Notes: a model not told the origin generated them from the letters alone. A stretch of DNA of 64,000 nucleotides from Oscillospiraceae bacterium (GCA_022835495.1 BQOK01000001.1:1054001-1118000), one strand, 5' to 3'. Counted from the first letter of the stretch, positions 8,198 through 14,715 are shown. Numbers and translations are program-made.

Positions 8198-8491
8198 ATG
8201 GAACAGATTTTAACGGTACTTTCGGCGGTTAGTACCGTTTGCGCAATCGCCTTCGGCTATGCCGCCTTCGCCCGCAATAAGAAGAGCGACACAGCGAACG
8301 AAGCAAAGAGCGACGCAACGGTATTAACAGAGATCGGATATATCAAAGGCGGCATTGATGATATTAAGGCCGAACAGCGGGAACAGCGGAAGACGAACAC
8401 GGAGTTTGTAGAACGGCTTGTTGCCGTTGAAGCGTCCGCAAAGCAGGCGCACAAGCGAATTGACACGCTGGAACGCGCACACGAAGAATAA
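8198..8491 (+). CDS. Small phage membrane protein with coiled coil
   Basis: A 97-residue protein. ATG 8198 is preceded by TAAAGGTGG. An N-terminal membrane segment (about residues 3-25, ILTVLSAVSTVCAIAFGYAAF) is followed by a charged, heptad-like helix (about 40-95, with IKAEQREQRKTNTEF). This layout resembles XhlA-type haemolysin/holin-associated proteins and other short phage membrane proteins next to lysis genes. The position just before the endolysin supports a role in lysis or virion anchoring, but the family is not certain. Confidence 0.65.
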   Translation: MEQILTVLSAVSTVCAIAFGYAAFARNKKSDTANEAKSDATVLTEIGYIKGGIDDIKAEQREQRKTNTEFVERLVAVEASAKQAHKRIDTLERAHEE

Positions 8492-8511
8492 TAGCGAAGG
8501 AGCGAAAAACA

Positions 8512-9519
8512 ATGGCAGTTATGAAAGCAAGTGAATTTGTTGCGAAACTGAAAGATGTTGCGCAGAATTACAAAACCCTTTATGTCATGGGGTGCTTTGG
8601 TGCGCCTCTGACGGGCGGCAATGTATCGCGGTATTGCAATAACCACGCATACAACAAGCAGGCCGCCCGAACGAAGATGATTAAGGCCGCCGCAAACCAG
8701 AACCCGCCTGTTTTCGGGTTCGATTGCGTATGCCTGATTAAAGGCATTTTGTGGGGCTGGCGCGGCGACGCGTCCAAAACCTACGGCGGCGCGTCCTATG
8801 CCGTGAACGGCGTTCCGGATATTGGCGCAGATACCATGATTACAAAGTGCAAGGGCGTTTCAACCAACTTTTCCAATGTGGAGGTTGGCGAAGCCCTTTG
8901 GTGTAGCGGGCATATCGGCGTTTATATCGGCGGCGGGCTGGCCGTGGAGTGTTCCCCCGCCTTTGAAAACGATGTGCAGATCACGGCAGTTAAAAACATG
9001 GGGACAAAGAGCGGGTATAACGCCCGCACATGGACGAAGCATGGCAAACTTCCGTATATCGAATACGACAATGCCGCCCCCGTTCAGCCGGACAAACCGG
9101 ACACCGGAGCGGGCGCAGGCGGCGCAATCAAGGCCGGAAGCGTCGTGCGTGTGAAGCAGGGCGCGAAGACCTACACGGGCGGCGGGCTGGCCTCTTTCGT
9201 GTATGAACGCGATCATGTCGTTTCGGAGCTGAACGGCGATCGCGCCGTTATCACCTACGGCGGCGTAACCGTGGCCGCCGTGCGCGTTTCCGATCTTGTT
9301 CTTGCAGATGGAAGCGGCGCGGGCGGCACAATCAAGGCCGGAAGCGTCGTGCGCGTAAAGCAGGGCGCGAAGACCTACACAGGCGGCGGGCTGGCCTCTT
9401 TCGTGTATAGCCGCGATCATGTCGTTTCGGAGCTGAACGGCGATCGTGCCGTTATCACCTACGGCGGCGTGACCGTGGCCGCCGTGCGCGTTTCCGATCT
9501 CACGCTTGTAAAGGAGTAA
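8512..9519 (+). CDS. Phage endolysin, NlpC/P60-type with two C-terminal repeats
   Basis: A 335-residue protein starting at ATG 8512 behind GAAGGAG (ATG 8521 is an alternative). The N-terminal ~185 residues form a cysteine-peptidase/amidase domain of the NlpC/P60-CHAP type: FGFDCVCLIKGILWGW near residue 64 supplies the catalytic Cys, and GHIGVYIGGG near residue 133 the His. It probably cleaves peptidoglycan peptides during lysis. After a Pro/Gly linker there are two almost identical ~58-residue C-terminal repeats (nucleotides 9127-9297 and 9331-9501) that probably bind the wall. The gene is adjacent to the holin gene. Confidence 0.88.
   Translation: MAVMKASEFVAKLKDVAQNYKTLYVMGCFGAPLTGGNVSRYCNNHAYNKQAARTKMIKAAANQNPPVFGFDCVCLIKGILWGWRGDASKTYGGASYAVNGVPDIGADTMITKCKGVSTNFSNVEVGEALWCSGHIGVYIGGGLAVECSPAFENDVQITAVKNMGTKSGYNARTWTKHGKLPYIEYDNAAPVQPDKPDTGAGAGGAIKAGSVVRVKQGAKTYTGGGLASFVYERDHVVSELNGDRAVITYGGVTVAAVRVSDLVLADGSGAGGTIKAGSVVRVKQGAKTYTGGGLASFVYSRDHVVSELNGDRAVITYGGVTVAAVRVSDLTLVKE
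9127..9297 (+). repeat. Endolysin cell-wall-binding-like repeat, copy 1
   Basis: First of two tandem units, offset 204 bases from the second. The protein unit runs from IKAGSVVRVKQGAKTYTGGG to VAAVRVSDL. It differs from copy 2 at only a few bases (for example GAACGC versus AGCCGC, giving YERDH or YSRDH). Confidence 0.9.
9331..9501 (+). repeat. Endolysin cell-wall-binding-like repeat, copy 2
   Basis: Second tandem unit, nearly identical to 9127-9297 at the DNA level, so the duplication is recent or kept uniform by recombination. The unit contains two short beta-like stretches, consistent with a small SH3-like wall-binding fold, though the fold is inferred. Confidence 0.9.
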
Positions 9520-9561
9520 CAAATATAAACACCGACAAAAAAGAAAGCGAGGCTTTGAAAA

Positions 9562-10008
9562 ATGGATAACATGGTAATTGTTCTTGTGGTTGTGGCCGTC
9601 GTCGCGGTCGTTTTTGTGGGGCTGATCGTGCTGATCCCCTATCTGATAAAGAAGGGGATCAATGTTTCCGGCGTATTGACCGGAACGACAACCGTTCTTG
9701 ACACCGCGGATCATGTGGTCGATACCCTGCAAGAGTTCTTCCCCGAAGTTCCCGTAATCACTGTTATTGACAAGGTGATTGGGTGGGCGCAGAAGGCGAC
9801 AGAAGCCGCCGAACAGCTCTATAAAACAAGCAAAATTGAAGAGGGACAGCGGAAGGAAGAGGCAACAAAACTTGTCTATCAGTTCATCGAAGCGGCGGGA
9901 ATTGAAATCGACGACGATTTGAAGAAGATTGTTGACGGTGCGATCGAAGCCGCTGTTTTTGCGCTTCCGAAGACGCATACCGACACCGCGGAAGCCCTGA
10001 ATACTTAA
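9562..10008 (+). CDS. Phage holin, LLH-type
   Basis: A 148-residue protein with one long N-terminal membrane segment (about residues 5-29, IVLVVVAVVAVVFVGLIVLI) followed by a soluble helical domain. The layout fits the LLH family of phage holins, which have a single N-terminal membrane span and a long cytoplasmic tail. It follows the endolysin directly, with GCGAGG-type spacing upstream. Holins control the timing of membrane permeabilisation and endolysin release. Confidence 0.82.
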   Translation: MDNMVIVLVVVAVVAVVFVGLIVLIPYLIKKGINVSGVLTGTTTVLDTADHVVDTLQEFFPEVPVITVIDKVIGWAQKATEAAEQLYKTSKIEEGQRKEEATKLVYQFIEAAGIEIDDDLKKIVDGAIEAAVFALPKTHTDTAEALNT

Positions 10009-10094
10009 TTGCCATTGCGCCGCGCGCGGGTTTACTCCTTTACCGCCCGCGGCTTGATGGAGGCGGCGGCCACATGCCGCCCGCCTGATACACG

Positions 10095-10135
10095 AAGCCC
10101 CCGCTTCCGCTGAATTGCGGCGGCGGGGGCTTATT
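10095..10135 (+). terminator. Hairpin, probable terminator after holin gene
   Basis: Inverted repeat with arms AAGCCCCCGC and GCGGGGGCTT plus an inner TCCGC/GCGG pairing, followed by ATTTCATT. It lies between the holin gene and the peptidoglycan-binding gene. The T-run is short, so termination may be partial. Confidence 0.55.
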
Positions 10136-10156
10136 TCATTACGGGAGGTTTTACGC

Positions 10157-10645
10157 ATGAGCGAACAGAGAAAAACCACAGGCGTACGCAAGCGCGCACC
10201 GAAGAAGGATACAGAAAGCAAAACCACGCGCACGCGGAAAAAGGTTGCCGAAGAACAGGCCGCGCCCGTCCAGCAGAACGAGGAAGCCGCGCCGGATCGC
10301 GTGAAGGCCGAAGAGGAACAAACCGCCCGTGCGCCGGAACAGATGGCGGGAAAATCGGAGCATGACAGCGAAAAGCCGGAACAGACACCGCCCGCGGCGG
10401 GTTCCTTTGAGGTTGCCCGCGTGCTGAAAGTGACAAAACCCCTTATGCGCGGCGAAGATGTGAAGGCATTGCAAACGGCCTTGATCGAACGGAATTACCA
10501 TTGCGGCACAAACGGAGCCGATGGGACATACGGAAGGTTGACCGCTTACGCCGTGCGCTGTTTTCAAGCGTCAAAAGGCTTGATTGTAAACGGACGCGCG
10601 GACAGGTACACGATCGCCGCACTTGGCGGCACATGGAAAGAGTAA
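10157..10645 (+). CDS. Phage peptidoglycan-binding-domain protein
   Basis: A 162-residue protein; ATG 10157 is chosen because it follows GGGAGGTTTT (upstream in-frame start at 10115 lies in the preceding hairpin). The N-terminal ~90 residues are highly charged and low-complexity, rich in Lys, Arg, Glu and Ala, probably disordered. The C-terminal ~65 residues are a PG_binding_1-type domain (GEDVKALQTALIERNYHCG, then DGTYGRLTAYAVRCFQ, GLIVNGRAD). No catalytic domain is visible. It probably assists lysis or wall attachment. It is the last gene of the rightward late transcript and is followed by a terminator. Confidence 0.75.
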   Translation: MSEQRKTTGVRKRAPKKDTESKTTRTRKKVAEEQAAPVQQNEEAAPDRVKAEEEQTARAPEQMAGKSEHDSEKPEQTPPAAGSFEVARVLKVTKPLMRGEDVKALQTALIERNYHCGTNGADGTYGRLTAYAVRCFQASKGLIVNGRADRYTIAALGGTWKE

Positions 10646-10655
10646 CAGAACATAG

Positions 10656-10701
10656 AAAAGCCCCCGCGCTGGCCGTTTATGGCTGGCGTGGGGGCTTTTT
10701 G
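10656..10701 (+). terminator. Rho-independent terminator of phage late operon
   Basis: Strong stem between AAAAGCCCCC and GGGGGCTTTTT with an inner CGCTGGCC/GGCTGGCG pairing, lying between two converging genes. A-run and T-run on both sides make it bidirectional, so it can also end the leftward HIRAN transcript. Confidence 0.9.
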
Positions 10702-10715
10702 TCGTTTTGTGGGGT

Positions 10716-11351
10716 TTACTCATTCCGAAAGCGCAATGTTATTTCCGCGCCGTAATTCTGGCCGTCCTCGCCGCCGTAAACTTCTATGTTCACAATTCCG
10801 TCGAGGCGGGAAAAATTGTCGTTCACATAGTCGGCGTGTTCGGCGGGGATATTCCCGATTTGGTCGCCGTTGACATAGACACCGAAAGCGGGCTTGCCTT
10901 CCCATTCTTCCCGTTGCAAAGTCAATTCCATTGTTCCATTGTCGAAAGGTTCGTCTTTGAAGTGGATTTTTCGCAAGATGGTTTGACGGCTTTTGCGCCC
11001 GTTCTTGAAGGTAACGCCCGCAACCTTCACGGAAAGAAATTCAAAAGCGGGCTTTGTTTCACTTGTAGTCGCAGAGGCAAACAACGGAGCGGCGGGAGCT
11101 GGCCGGACAGTCGGCGCGACACCATACGGCGCACATTTCTTGCATGGAGAAAGGCCGCGTTTCTTTGCGACAGAAAGCGGGATATATTGCGGTTTTCTCA
11201 TTCCGGAACAATGCGCGTTTGTGTGATACCTTGTGCCGCCCTCTTCAAAATAGACCTTTGTTTCCTTTGCCGCGTCCACAGCCGCGCACCTTTCTTCTTT
11301 CTTTCCGCGCCCAAACATTGACAAGGCAGAGGATAAAAACGATTGCTTCAT
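10716..11351 (-). CDS. HIRAN-domain phage protein
   Basis: A 211-residue protein on the minus strand, ATG at 11351 with GAAAGGAG upstream. The N-terminal half has a small Cys/His motif (YHTNAHCSGMRKPQ, then GLSPCKKC at about residues 42-75) like that of short metal-binding modules found in phage and surface proteins. The C-terminal half (about 105-195) fits a HIRAN domain: VKVAGVTFKNG, later AFGVYVNGDQIGNIPAEHAD. HIRAN domains bind DNA 3' ends in helicase-like proteins; stand-alone bacterial versions are of unknown role. It is transcribed away from the XRE repressor gene, as a lysogenic or moron gene would be. Confidence 0.7.
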   Translation of the reverse strand: MKQSFLSSALSMFGRGKKEERCAAVDAAKETKVYFEEGGTRYHTNAHCSGMRKPQYIPLSVAKKRGLSPCKKCAPYGVAPTVRPAPAAPLFASATTSETKPAFEFLSVKVAGVTFKNGRKSRQTILRKIHFKDEPFDNGTMELTLQREEWEGKPAFGVYVNGDQIGNIPAEHADYVNDNFSRLDGIVNIEVYGGEDGQNYGAEITLRFRNE

Positions 11352-11398
11352 AGTTTGAATAGCTCCTTTCGTGTGCTTAAATTATGGCAACAAGGGAA

Positions 11399-11415
11399 GA
11401 ATACTTTTTGTATTC
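11399..11415. promoter_or_regulatory. Palindrome in divergent phage control region
   Basis: Perfect inverted repeat GAATAC-TTTTT-GTATTC, between the leftward HIRAN gene and the rightward XRE gene. With the two neighbouring palindromes it is a candidate operator. It could also act as a small hairpin in the leftward leader. Confidence 0.5.
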
Positions 11416-11457
11416 TGACCTTTAACACAATTATGCAAGAATTTTGTGTTAAAGTCA
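11416..11457. promoter_or_regulatory. Candidate repressor operator (interrupted palindrome)
   Basis: Left arm TGACCTTTAACACAA (11416-11430) and right arm TTGTGTTAAAGTCA (11444-11457) are inverted copies with one extra C, spaced by 13 bases. The core TTAACACAA recurs in part in TTAGCACAAC at 11475-11484. Such paired sites in a divergent region next to an XRE gene are typical of phage repressor binding, but binding is inferred. Confidence 0.6.
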
Positions 11458-11463
11458 AGAAAA

Positions 11464-11480
11464 GTGCTGATGTTTAGCAC
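11464..11480. promoter_or_regulatory. Second candidate operator half-palindrome
   Basis: Short inverted repeat GTGCT-GATGTTT-AGCAC just upstream of the XRE gene and downstream of the larger palindrome. Its arms resemble part of the larger site (AGCACAA versus AACACAA), consistent with a multi-operator control region. Confidence 0.45.
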
Positions 11481-11506
11481 AACGAGAGGGGCGCGGGTGA
11501 TCGTGG

Positions 11507-11755
11507 GTGAAGATATACGACTATAAAGGCCGGAAGAATATATGCGGCGACAGAGTGCGGGAAGCACGGCAAAAGAAGCGGCTTACGCAAGAGGCGTTAG
11601 CCGCGAAACTGCAAATTGAAGGCGTGACGATGGAGCGGGACAGCCTTTCAAGAATTGAGATCGGAACACGGTTTGTTACCGATTATGAATTGAAAGTGCT
11701 TGCTAAAGTGTTGGGCGTGTCCCCTCTTTGGTTGCTTGACGATGAAAACGAATGA
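11507..11755 (+). CDS. XRE-family phage regulator (repressor-like)
   Basis: An 82-residue HTH protein. The start is GTG 11507 with a weak GAGAGGGG-type site upstream. The helix-turn-helix spans about residues 14-75: RVREARQKKRLTQEALAAKL, then SLSRIEIGTR and a C-terminal VLGVSPLWLL that is typical of HTH_3/XRE proteins. It lacks a peptidase or oligomerisation domain, so it is a short CI/Cro-type regulator. Palindromes immediately upstream are its likely sites, including self-control. Confidence 0.85.
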   Translation: MKIYDYKGRKNICGDRVREARQKKRLTQEALAAKLQIEGVTMERDSLSRIEIGTRFVTDYELKVLAKVLGVSPLWLLDDENE

Positions 11756-11813
11756 AGCGGCGGGAATTTCCCGCCGCTTTTGCTATTTTTCGCAATTATT
11801 TTTTGAAAAGCTA

Positions 11814-11842
11814 TTGACTTTATACGGCAAATGCCGTATAAT
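11814..11842 (+). promoter_or_regulatory. Strong sigma-A-type phage promoter with embedded operator
   Basis: TTGACT (11814-11819), 17-base spacer, TATAAT (11837-11842). The spacer and -10 element are covered by the 20-base perfect palindrome 11821-11840 (TATACGGCA-AA-TGCCGTATA). A repressor bound there would block RNA polymerase, so this looks like the controlled early promoter of the lysis/lysogeny switch. Confidence 0.85.
11821..11840. promoter_or_regulatory. Perfect palindromic operator in promoter spacer
   Basis: Two 9-base arms with a two-base AA centre, overlapping the -10 box. Two-fold symmetry is what a dimeric XRE repressor needs. No second copy was found by eye in the prophage part shown. 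Confidence 0.75.
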
Positions 11843-11914
11843 AAAATCACAGGCAAGGGGAAGCCGAGTAAAACGAAAGGAGAAGACAACACCACCGGAA
11901 AGGGGGTGCGAAGA

Positions 11915-12031
11915 TTGACCGAAGAGCAAATAAAAGAACTGCTTGAACTTCTTAAAAAGGCTTTGGAGAGTGAAACGGTGGAGCGTATCACAATCAGCAT
12001 AAAGCCAAACAAGAAGAACAAACAGTCCTAA
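11915..12031 (+). CDS. Small phage protein, TTG start
   Basis: The open frame runs from 11831, but that ATG lies inside the -10 box of the only good promoter, so it cannot be the translated start. The better start is TTG 11915, eight bases after AAAGGGGG. This gives a 38-residue protein, LTEEQIKELLELLKKALESE then ITISIKPNKKNKQS: one amphipathic helix with a leucine repeat followed by a short basic strand. It could be a small dimeric regulator or antirepressor. No family is recognised. Confidence 0.55.
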   Translation: MTEEQIKELLELLKKALESETVERITISIKPNKKNKQS

Positions 12032-12111
12032 CAGATACGGCGGCGGGTATCCCCGCCCGTTGCCTTTATTATAACCGATAAAACACGAAAATGTCAAGGG
12101 AGGTTCGGCGC

Positions 12112-12381
12112 GTGGATATTAGCGTTAAAATAGCATATAGAAACGAGAAATTGCAGGCCGCGCGGCTGGCGGCTGGTATGTCACAATCACAGCTTGCGGC
12201 GGCGGCGGGAATTTCCGTGCGTATCCTGCAAGACTACGAAAGAGGCGCGCGGGATATTAACGGGGCAAAGTTGGCGACACTATTAAAAATTTGCAACGCC
12301 CTTGAATGTAGCTTGCGGGATATTCTCACCGATCCGGCCACGCTGGAAGGGCTGGACGAATACGACAAAAGAAGGAGTTAA
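12112..12381 (+). CDS. XRE-family phage regulator
   Basis: An 89-residue protein starting at GTG 12112, seven bases after AAGGGAGGT (an ATG at 12091 lacks a site). The HTH (about residues 13-65) reads NEKLQAARLAAGMSQSQLAA, ISVRILQDYERGARDI, LLKICNALECSLRDIL, the usual XRE pattern. The C-terminal tail is short and acidic. It is transcribed from the promoter at 11814 together with the small TTG-start gene and probably acts as the Cro-like partner or as a regulator of the downstream transposase. Confidence 0.82.
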   Translation: MDISVKIAYRNEKLQAARLAAGMSQSQLAAAAGISVRILQDYERGARDINGAKLATLLKICNALECSLRDILTDPATLEGLDEYDKRRS

Positions 12382-12391
12382 TTTCAGGCGC

Positions 12392-12420
12392 AGGGGGCGG
12401 GAAACCGCCCCTTGTTTTTG
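12392..12420 (+). terminator. Terminator between XRE gene and transposase
   Basis: GGGGGCGG-GAAA-CCGCCCCTT stem with a GTTTTTG tract, separating the regulator transcript from the transposase gene. Confidence 0.7.
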
Positions 12421-12439
12421 TTTATAGGGGGCGTGGAGC

Positions 12440-13477
12440 ATGGGGCATTGTTTTAGCCATTTGACAAAGGCAGACCGTTACAAGATCGAAGCGTTATTGA
12501 ATAACGGCCATTCGGCAAAGGAGATCGCCGCGGAAATTCATGTGCATATCAGCACTATTTACCGCGAAGTAAAACGCGCCCGCATGGTTCACCGTAATTC
12601 GGATTGGACGGAGGAAGAAAGGTATAATCCGGACGAAGCACACAGGCGATACCGTGAAAACCTTTCGGCAAAAGGCGCGCCGCTGAAAATTGGCCGTGAT
12701 TACGCCCTTGCGGAATATCTGGAAAGAAAAGTGCTTGAAGAAGGCCGATCCCCCGCCGCCGCACTTGCCGACATTGCTTTAGAGGGGCTGGAATTCAAAA
12801 CCACAATTTGCACAAGCACCTTTTACGGCTACATAACAAAGGGTGTGTTTCTTATGCTGACAAACAAGGATTTGCCGGAAAAGGCAAAACGAAAGCGGAA
12901 ATATCGCAAAGTGAAGACGGCCAAACGCGCCCCACGCGGGAAGAGCATAGAAAAACGCCCCGCCGAAGTGGAGGGGCGCGAAGTCTTCGGACATTGGGAA
13001 ATGGATACCGTTTACAGCGGGAAGCAGACTTCAAAGAAAGCCCTTCTTGTGCTGACGGAGCGGAAGACGCGACAAGAAATTATAGAGCGTATGCCGGATC
13101 GGACGGAGGAAAGCACCATAAAGGCACTTGACCGTATAGAACGGCGGTTCGGCGCGCTATTCCGCAAAGTGTTCAAAACGATCACCGTTGATAATGGCGG
13201 GGAATTCTCCAATGTGGAAAGGTTGGAACAATCCGTGATCCGCAAGGGGAAGCGGACACGCTTTTACTATTGTCACCCGTACAGCAGTTTTGAACGGGGA
13301 TCAAACGAAAATCAAAATAGAATGATACGGCGGCGATACCCGAAAGGAACAGACTTCGGAAAAGTATCAACCGCCGCAATAAAAGACCTTGAACAATGGA
13401 TCAACAACTATCCGCGTGAAATATTGGGCTGGAAAACTTCTGCAATGTGCTTCCGCGAATGCCTTGACACACTATAA
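12440..13477 (+). CDS. IS30-family-like DDE transposase at the prophage end
   Basis: A 345-residue protein with IS30 layout: N-terminal HTH (FSHLTKADRYKIEALLNNG, then STIYREVKRA at residues ~6-50) and a C-terminal DDE core with GHWEMDTV, TVDNGGEF and GSNENQN carrying the three acidic residues. Length fits IS30 transposases. No terminal inverted repeats are visible close on both sides, and it is the last phage gene next to host sequence, so it may serve as the phage's own integration enzyme instead of a tyrosine or serine integrase. An ordinary IS inserted into the prophage is the alternative; the left end would decide. Confidence 0.85.
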   Translation: MGHCFSHLTKADRYKIEALLNNGHSAKEIAAEIHVHISTIYREVKRARMVHRNSDWTEEERYNPDEAHRRYRENLSAKGAPLKIGRDYALAEYLERKVLEEGRSPAAALADIALEGLEFKTTICTSTFYGYITKGVFLMLTNKDLPEKAKRKRKYRKVKTAKRAPRGKSIEKRPAEVEGREVFGHWEMDTVYSGKQTSKKALLVLTERKTRQEIIERMPDRTEESTIKALDRIERRFGALFRKVFKTITVDNGGEFSNVERLEQSVIRKGKRTRFYYCHPYSSFERGSNENQNRMIRRRYPKGTDFGKVSTAAIKDLEQWINNYPREILGWKTSAMCFRECLDTL

Positions 13478-13549
13478 AAATAAATTTTCAATTTTTTTCG
13501 CATTTACTATTGACATTTGCGCCGAAAAAAAGTGAAAATGAAGGAAAAT

Positions 13550-13683
13550 GTGTAGGTTGGCGTTCGGCTCGAAATGAAAAGCAGGAGGAAAAACTATGCT
13601 GAAAAAACTTTTGAAGCAGCGCAACAAGAAAGGCTTCACCCTGATCGAGCTGATCGTGGTGCTGGTGATCCTGGCCATCCTGG
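13550..13683 (+). repeat. Pilin inverted repeat, left arm (134 bp)
   Basis: Base-for-base reverse complement of 14582-14715. It covers 46 bases of leader with the GGAGG ribosome binding site and the first 88 bases of pilin A, up to the codons for AILV/AILA. Identity stops sharply at both ends. The two arms are separated by 898 bases that hold the two different pilin bodies. Confidence 0.97.
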
Positions 13684-14042
13684 TGGCTGCGGCTGCTCCC
13701 GCCATGATGGGGTACGTGAACCAAGCGAAAAAAGCGTCGTATTTGGCAAATTGCCGTGCAGTGTATGTGGCAGGCCAGGCTGATATTACAGCACAACTTG
13801 GTACCACTGGTTCCGTAGCAACTACCAATATGGCTACAAACATCAATAAAATGGTTCCTGAAATCGCGGCAGATAAAATCACTGTAACCGGCACTACCCC
13901 TGCTACTTATACTCAAGATCAATATACCGTTGTTGTAGATATTACGAATCAAAAAATTACAGAAGTTTCTTTCAAATTCGGTAGCGGCAACAATGATATC
14001 GTTACAGTGAAACCCGGCGATAGTACTAATGTGATGGACTAA
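13596..14042 (+). CDS. Prepilin-type protein A (type IV pilin-like)
   Basis: A 148-residue prepilin; ATG 13596 follows AGGAGG. The class III signal is MLKKLLKQRNKKG|FTLIE, with cleavage after Gly13 and the conserved Glu at mature position 5, followed by a ~20-residue hydrophobic helix (LIVVLVILAILVAAAA). The globular body (60-148) is small, Thr-rich, and ends NVMD, like pilin B. Type IV pilins are cut and methylated by prepilin peptidase and assembled into fibres. The leader and N-terminus are identical to pilin B but the body is not. Only a weak promoter-like pair (TTGACA 13510, GAAAAT 13534) lies between the prophage end and this gene, so it may be silent. Confidence 0.9.
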   Translation: MLKKLLKQRNKKGFTLIELIVVLVILAILVAAAAPAMMGYVNQAKKASYLANCRAVYVAGQADITAQLGTTGSVATTNMATNINKMVPEIAADKITVTGTTPATYTQDQYTVVVDITNQKITEVSFKFGSGNNDIVTVKPGDSTNVMD

Positions 14043-14063
14043 TATATATTTTTTCGCAGCGTG

Positions 14064-14095
14064 AGCGGTGCGGCCTTTGCGCCGCGCCGCTTTTC
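14064..14095 (+). terminator. Terminator of pilin A
   Basis: AGCGGTGCGGC / GCCGCGCCGCT stem of 11 pairs with a six-base loop and TTTTC tract, 22 bases after the pilin A stop. Confidence 0.8.
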
Positions 14096-14110
14096 TTATG
14101 GCCGAAACGC

Positions 14111-14143
14111 GAAAACGCGGTGCGGCACGAGGCCGCACCGCGT
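14111..14143 (-). terminator. Terminator of pilin B
   Basis: Perfect 12-base stem (ACGCGGTGCGGC at 14115-14126, GCCGCACCGCGT at 14132-14143) with TTTTC on the minus strand, just after the pilin B stop. The two terminators sit back to back between the convergent pilin genes. Confidence 0.8.
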
Positions 14144-14165
14144 CGGTTGCGAAAAAGGATTTCTG

Positions 14166-14669
14166 TTAATCCATTACGTTGGTACCGGAGCCGGGGGTCA
14201 GGCTTACAAAATCATTAGTGCCGGTGCCAAAAACGTAATAAATTGCGGTGATTTTAAGTGTGGAAAGACTGGTAGCATTTTCAACTTGGATAGTATAACC
14301 AGTTGCGCCTCCTGCGGTTACTGCCGTATCAGAAAAAGCGATTGTGACGCCAGCCAATTCAGGTACCAATACGGGGATTTTTGCGGCAACAGTCGTGCCA
14401 TCCAACGTTTTATATTTGCCTGCATCTGCGGCGTTAGCAACAGTAACGCCTGTTTGATCGGCTGCACGGGCTTCGGTGTAGCCGCTTTGCGCCGCCAGAT
14501 ACAGCGCGCGGCAGTTGGCTAAGTACTGCGCCTTTTTGGCATTGTTGACATACCCCATCATGGTGGGAATGGCCGCCGCGGCCAGGATGGCCAGGATCAC
14601 CAGCACCACGATCAGCTCGATCAGGGTGAAGCCTTTCTTGTTGCGCTGCTTCAAAAGTTTTTTCAGCAT
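14166..14669 (-). CDS. Prepilin-type protein B (major expressed pilin candidate)
   Basis: A 167-residue prepilin on the minus strand. The first 29 residues, including the class III signal (cleavage after Gly13) and most of the hydrophobic helix, are identical to pilin A; the following ~25 residues are similar (MMGYVNNAKKAQYLANCRAL), and the remaining body is different and longer, rich in Ala, Thr and Val. It also ends in TNVMD. It lies downstream of a strong promoter, a c-di-GMP-I riboswitch and a terminator, so its expression is probably switched by c-di-GMP. Pilin assembly genes are not in this window. Confidence 0.92.
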   Translation of the reverse strand: MLKKLLKQRNKKGFTLIELIVVLVILAILAAAAIPTMMGYVNNAKKAQYLANCRALYLAAQSGYTEARAADQTGVTVANAADAGKYKTLDGTTVAAKIPVLVPELAGVTIAFSDTAVTAGGATGYTIQVENATSLSTLKITAIYYVFGTGTNDFVSLTPGSGTNVMD

Positions 14670-14715
14670 AGTTTTTCCTCCTGCTTTTCATTTCGAGCCG
14701 AACGCCAACCTACAC
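14582..14715 (-). repeat. Pilin inverted repeat, right arm (134 bp)
   Basis: Perfect reverse complement of 13550-13683, covering the leader and first 88 coding bases of pilin B. Homologous recombination or a recombinase acting across the arms would invert 13684-14581 and swap which pilin body sits behind the riboswitch. Confidence 0.97.

Larger units (their letters stand above)
1..13550. mobile_element. Right end of a siphovirus-like prophage
   Basis: A continuous run of phage genes in the usual tail-to-lysis order starts outside the window and ends near the IS30-type transposase. Tail genes, a diversity-generating retroelement, holin and endolysin, and a lysogeny-type control region with XRE regulators are all present. 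The right boundary is inferred to lie between the transposase stop (13477) and the start of the pilin inverted repeat (13550); no attachment repeat can be confirmed because the left end is not visible. Head, packaging and replication genes must lie to the left. Confidence 0.9.

Noticed and set aside
9127-9501. CRISPR-like repeats
   Set aside because: The repeats are two long coding units in the endolysin, not short spaced repeats. No CRISPR array or cas gene was seen in the window.
11831-11914. ATG at 11831 as start of the small phage protein
   Set aside because: It lies within the -10 box of a near-consensus promoter, so it would not be in the transcript; TTG 11915 has a good site.
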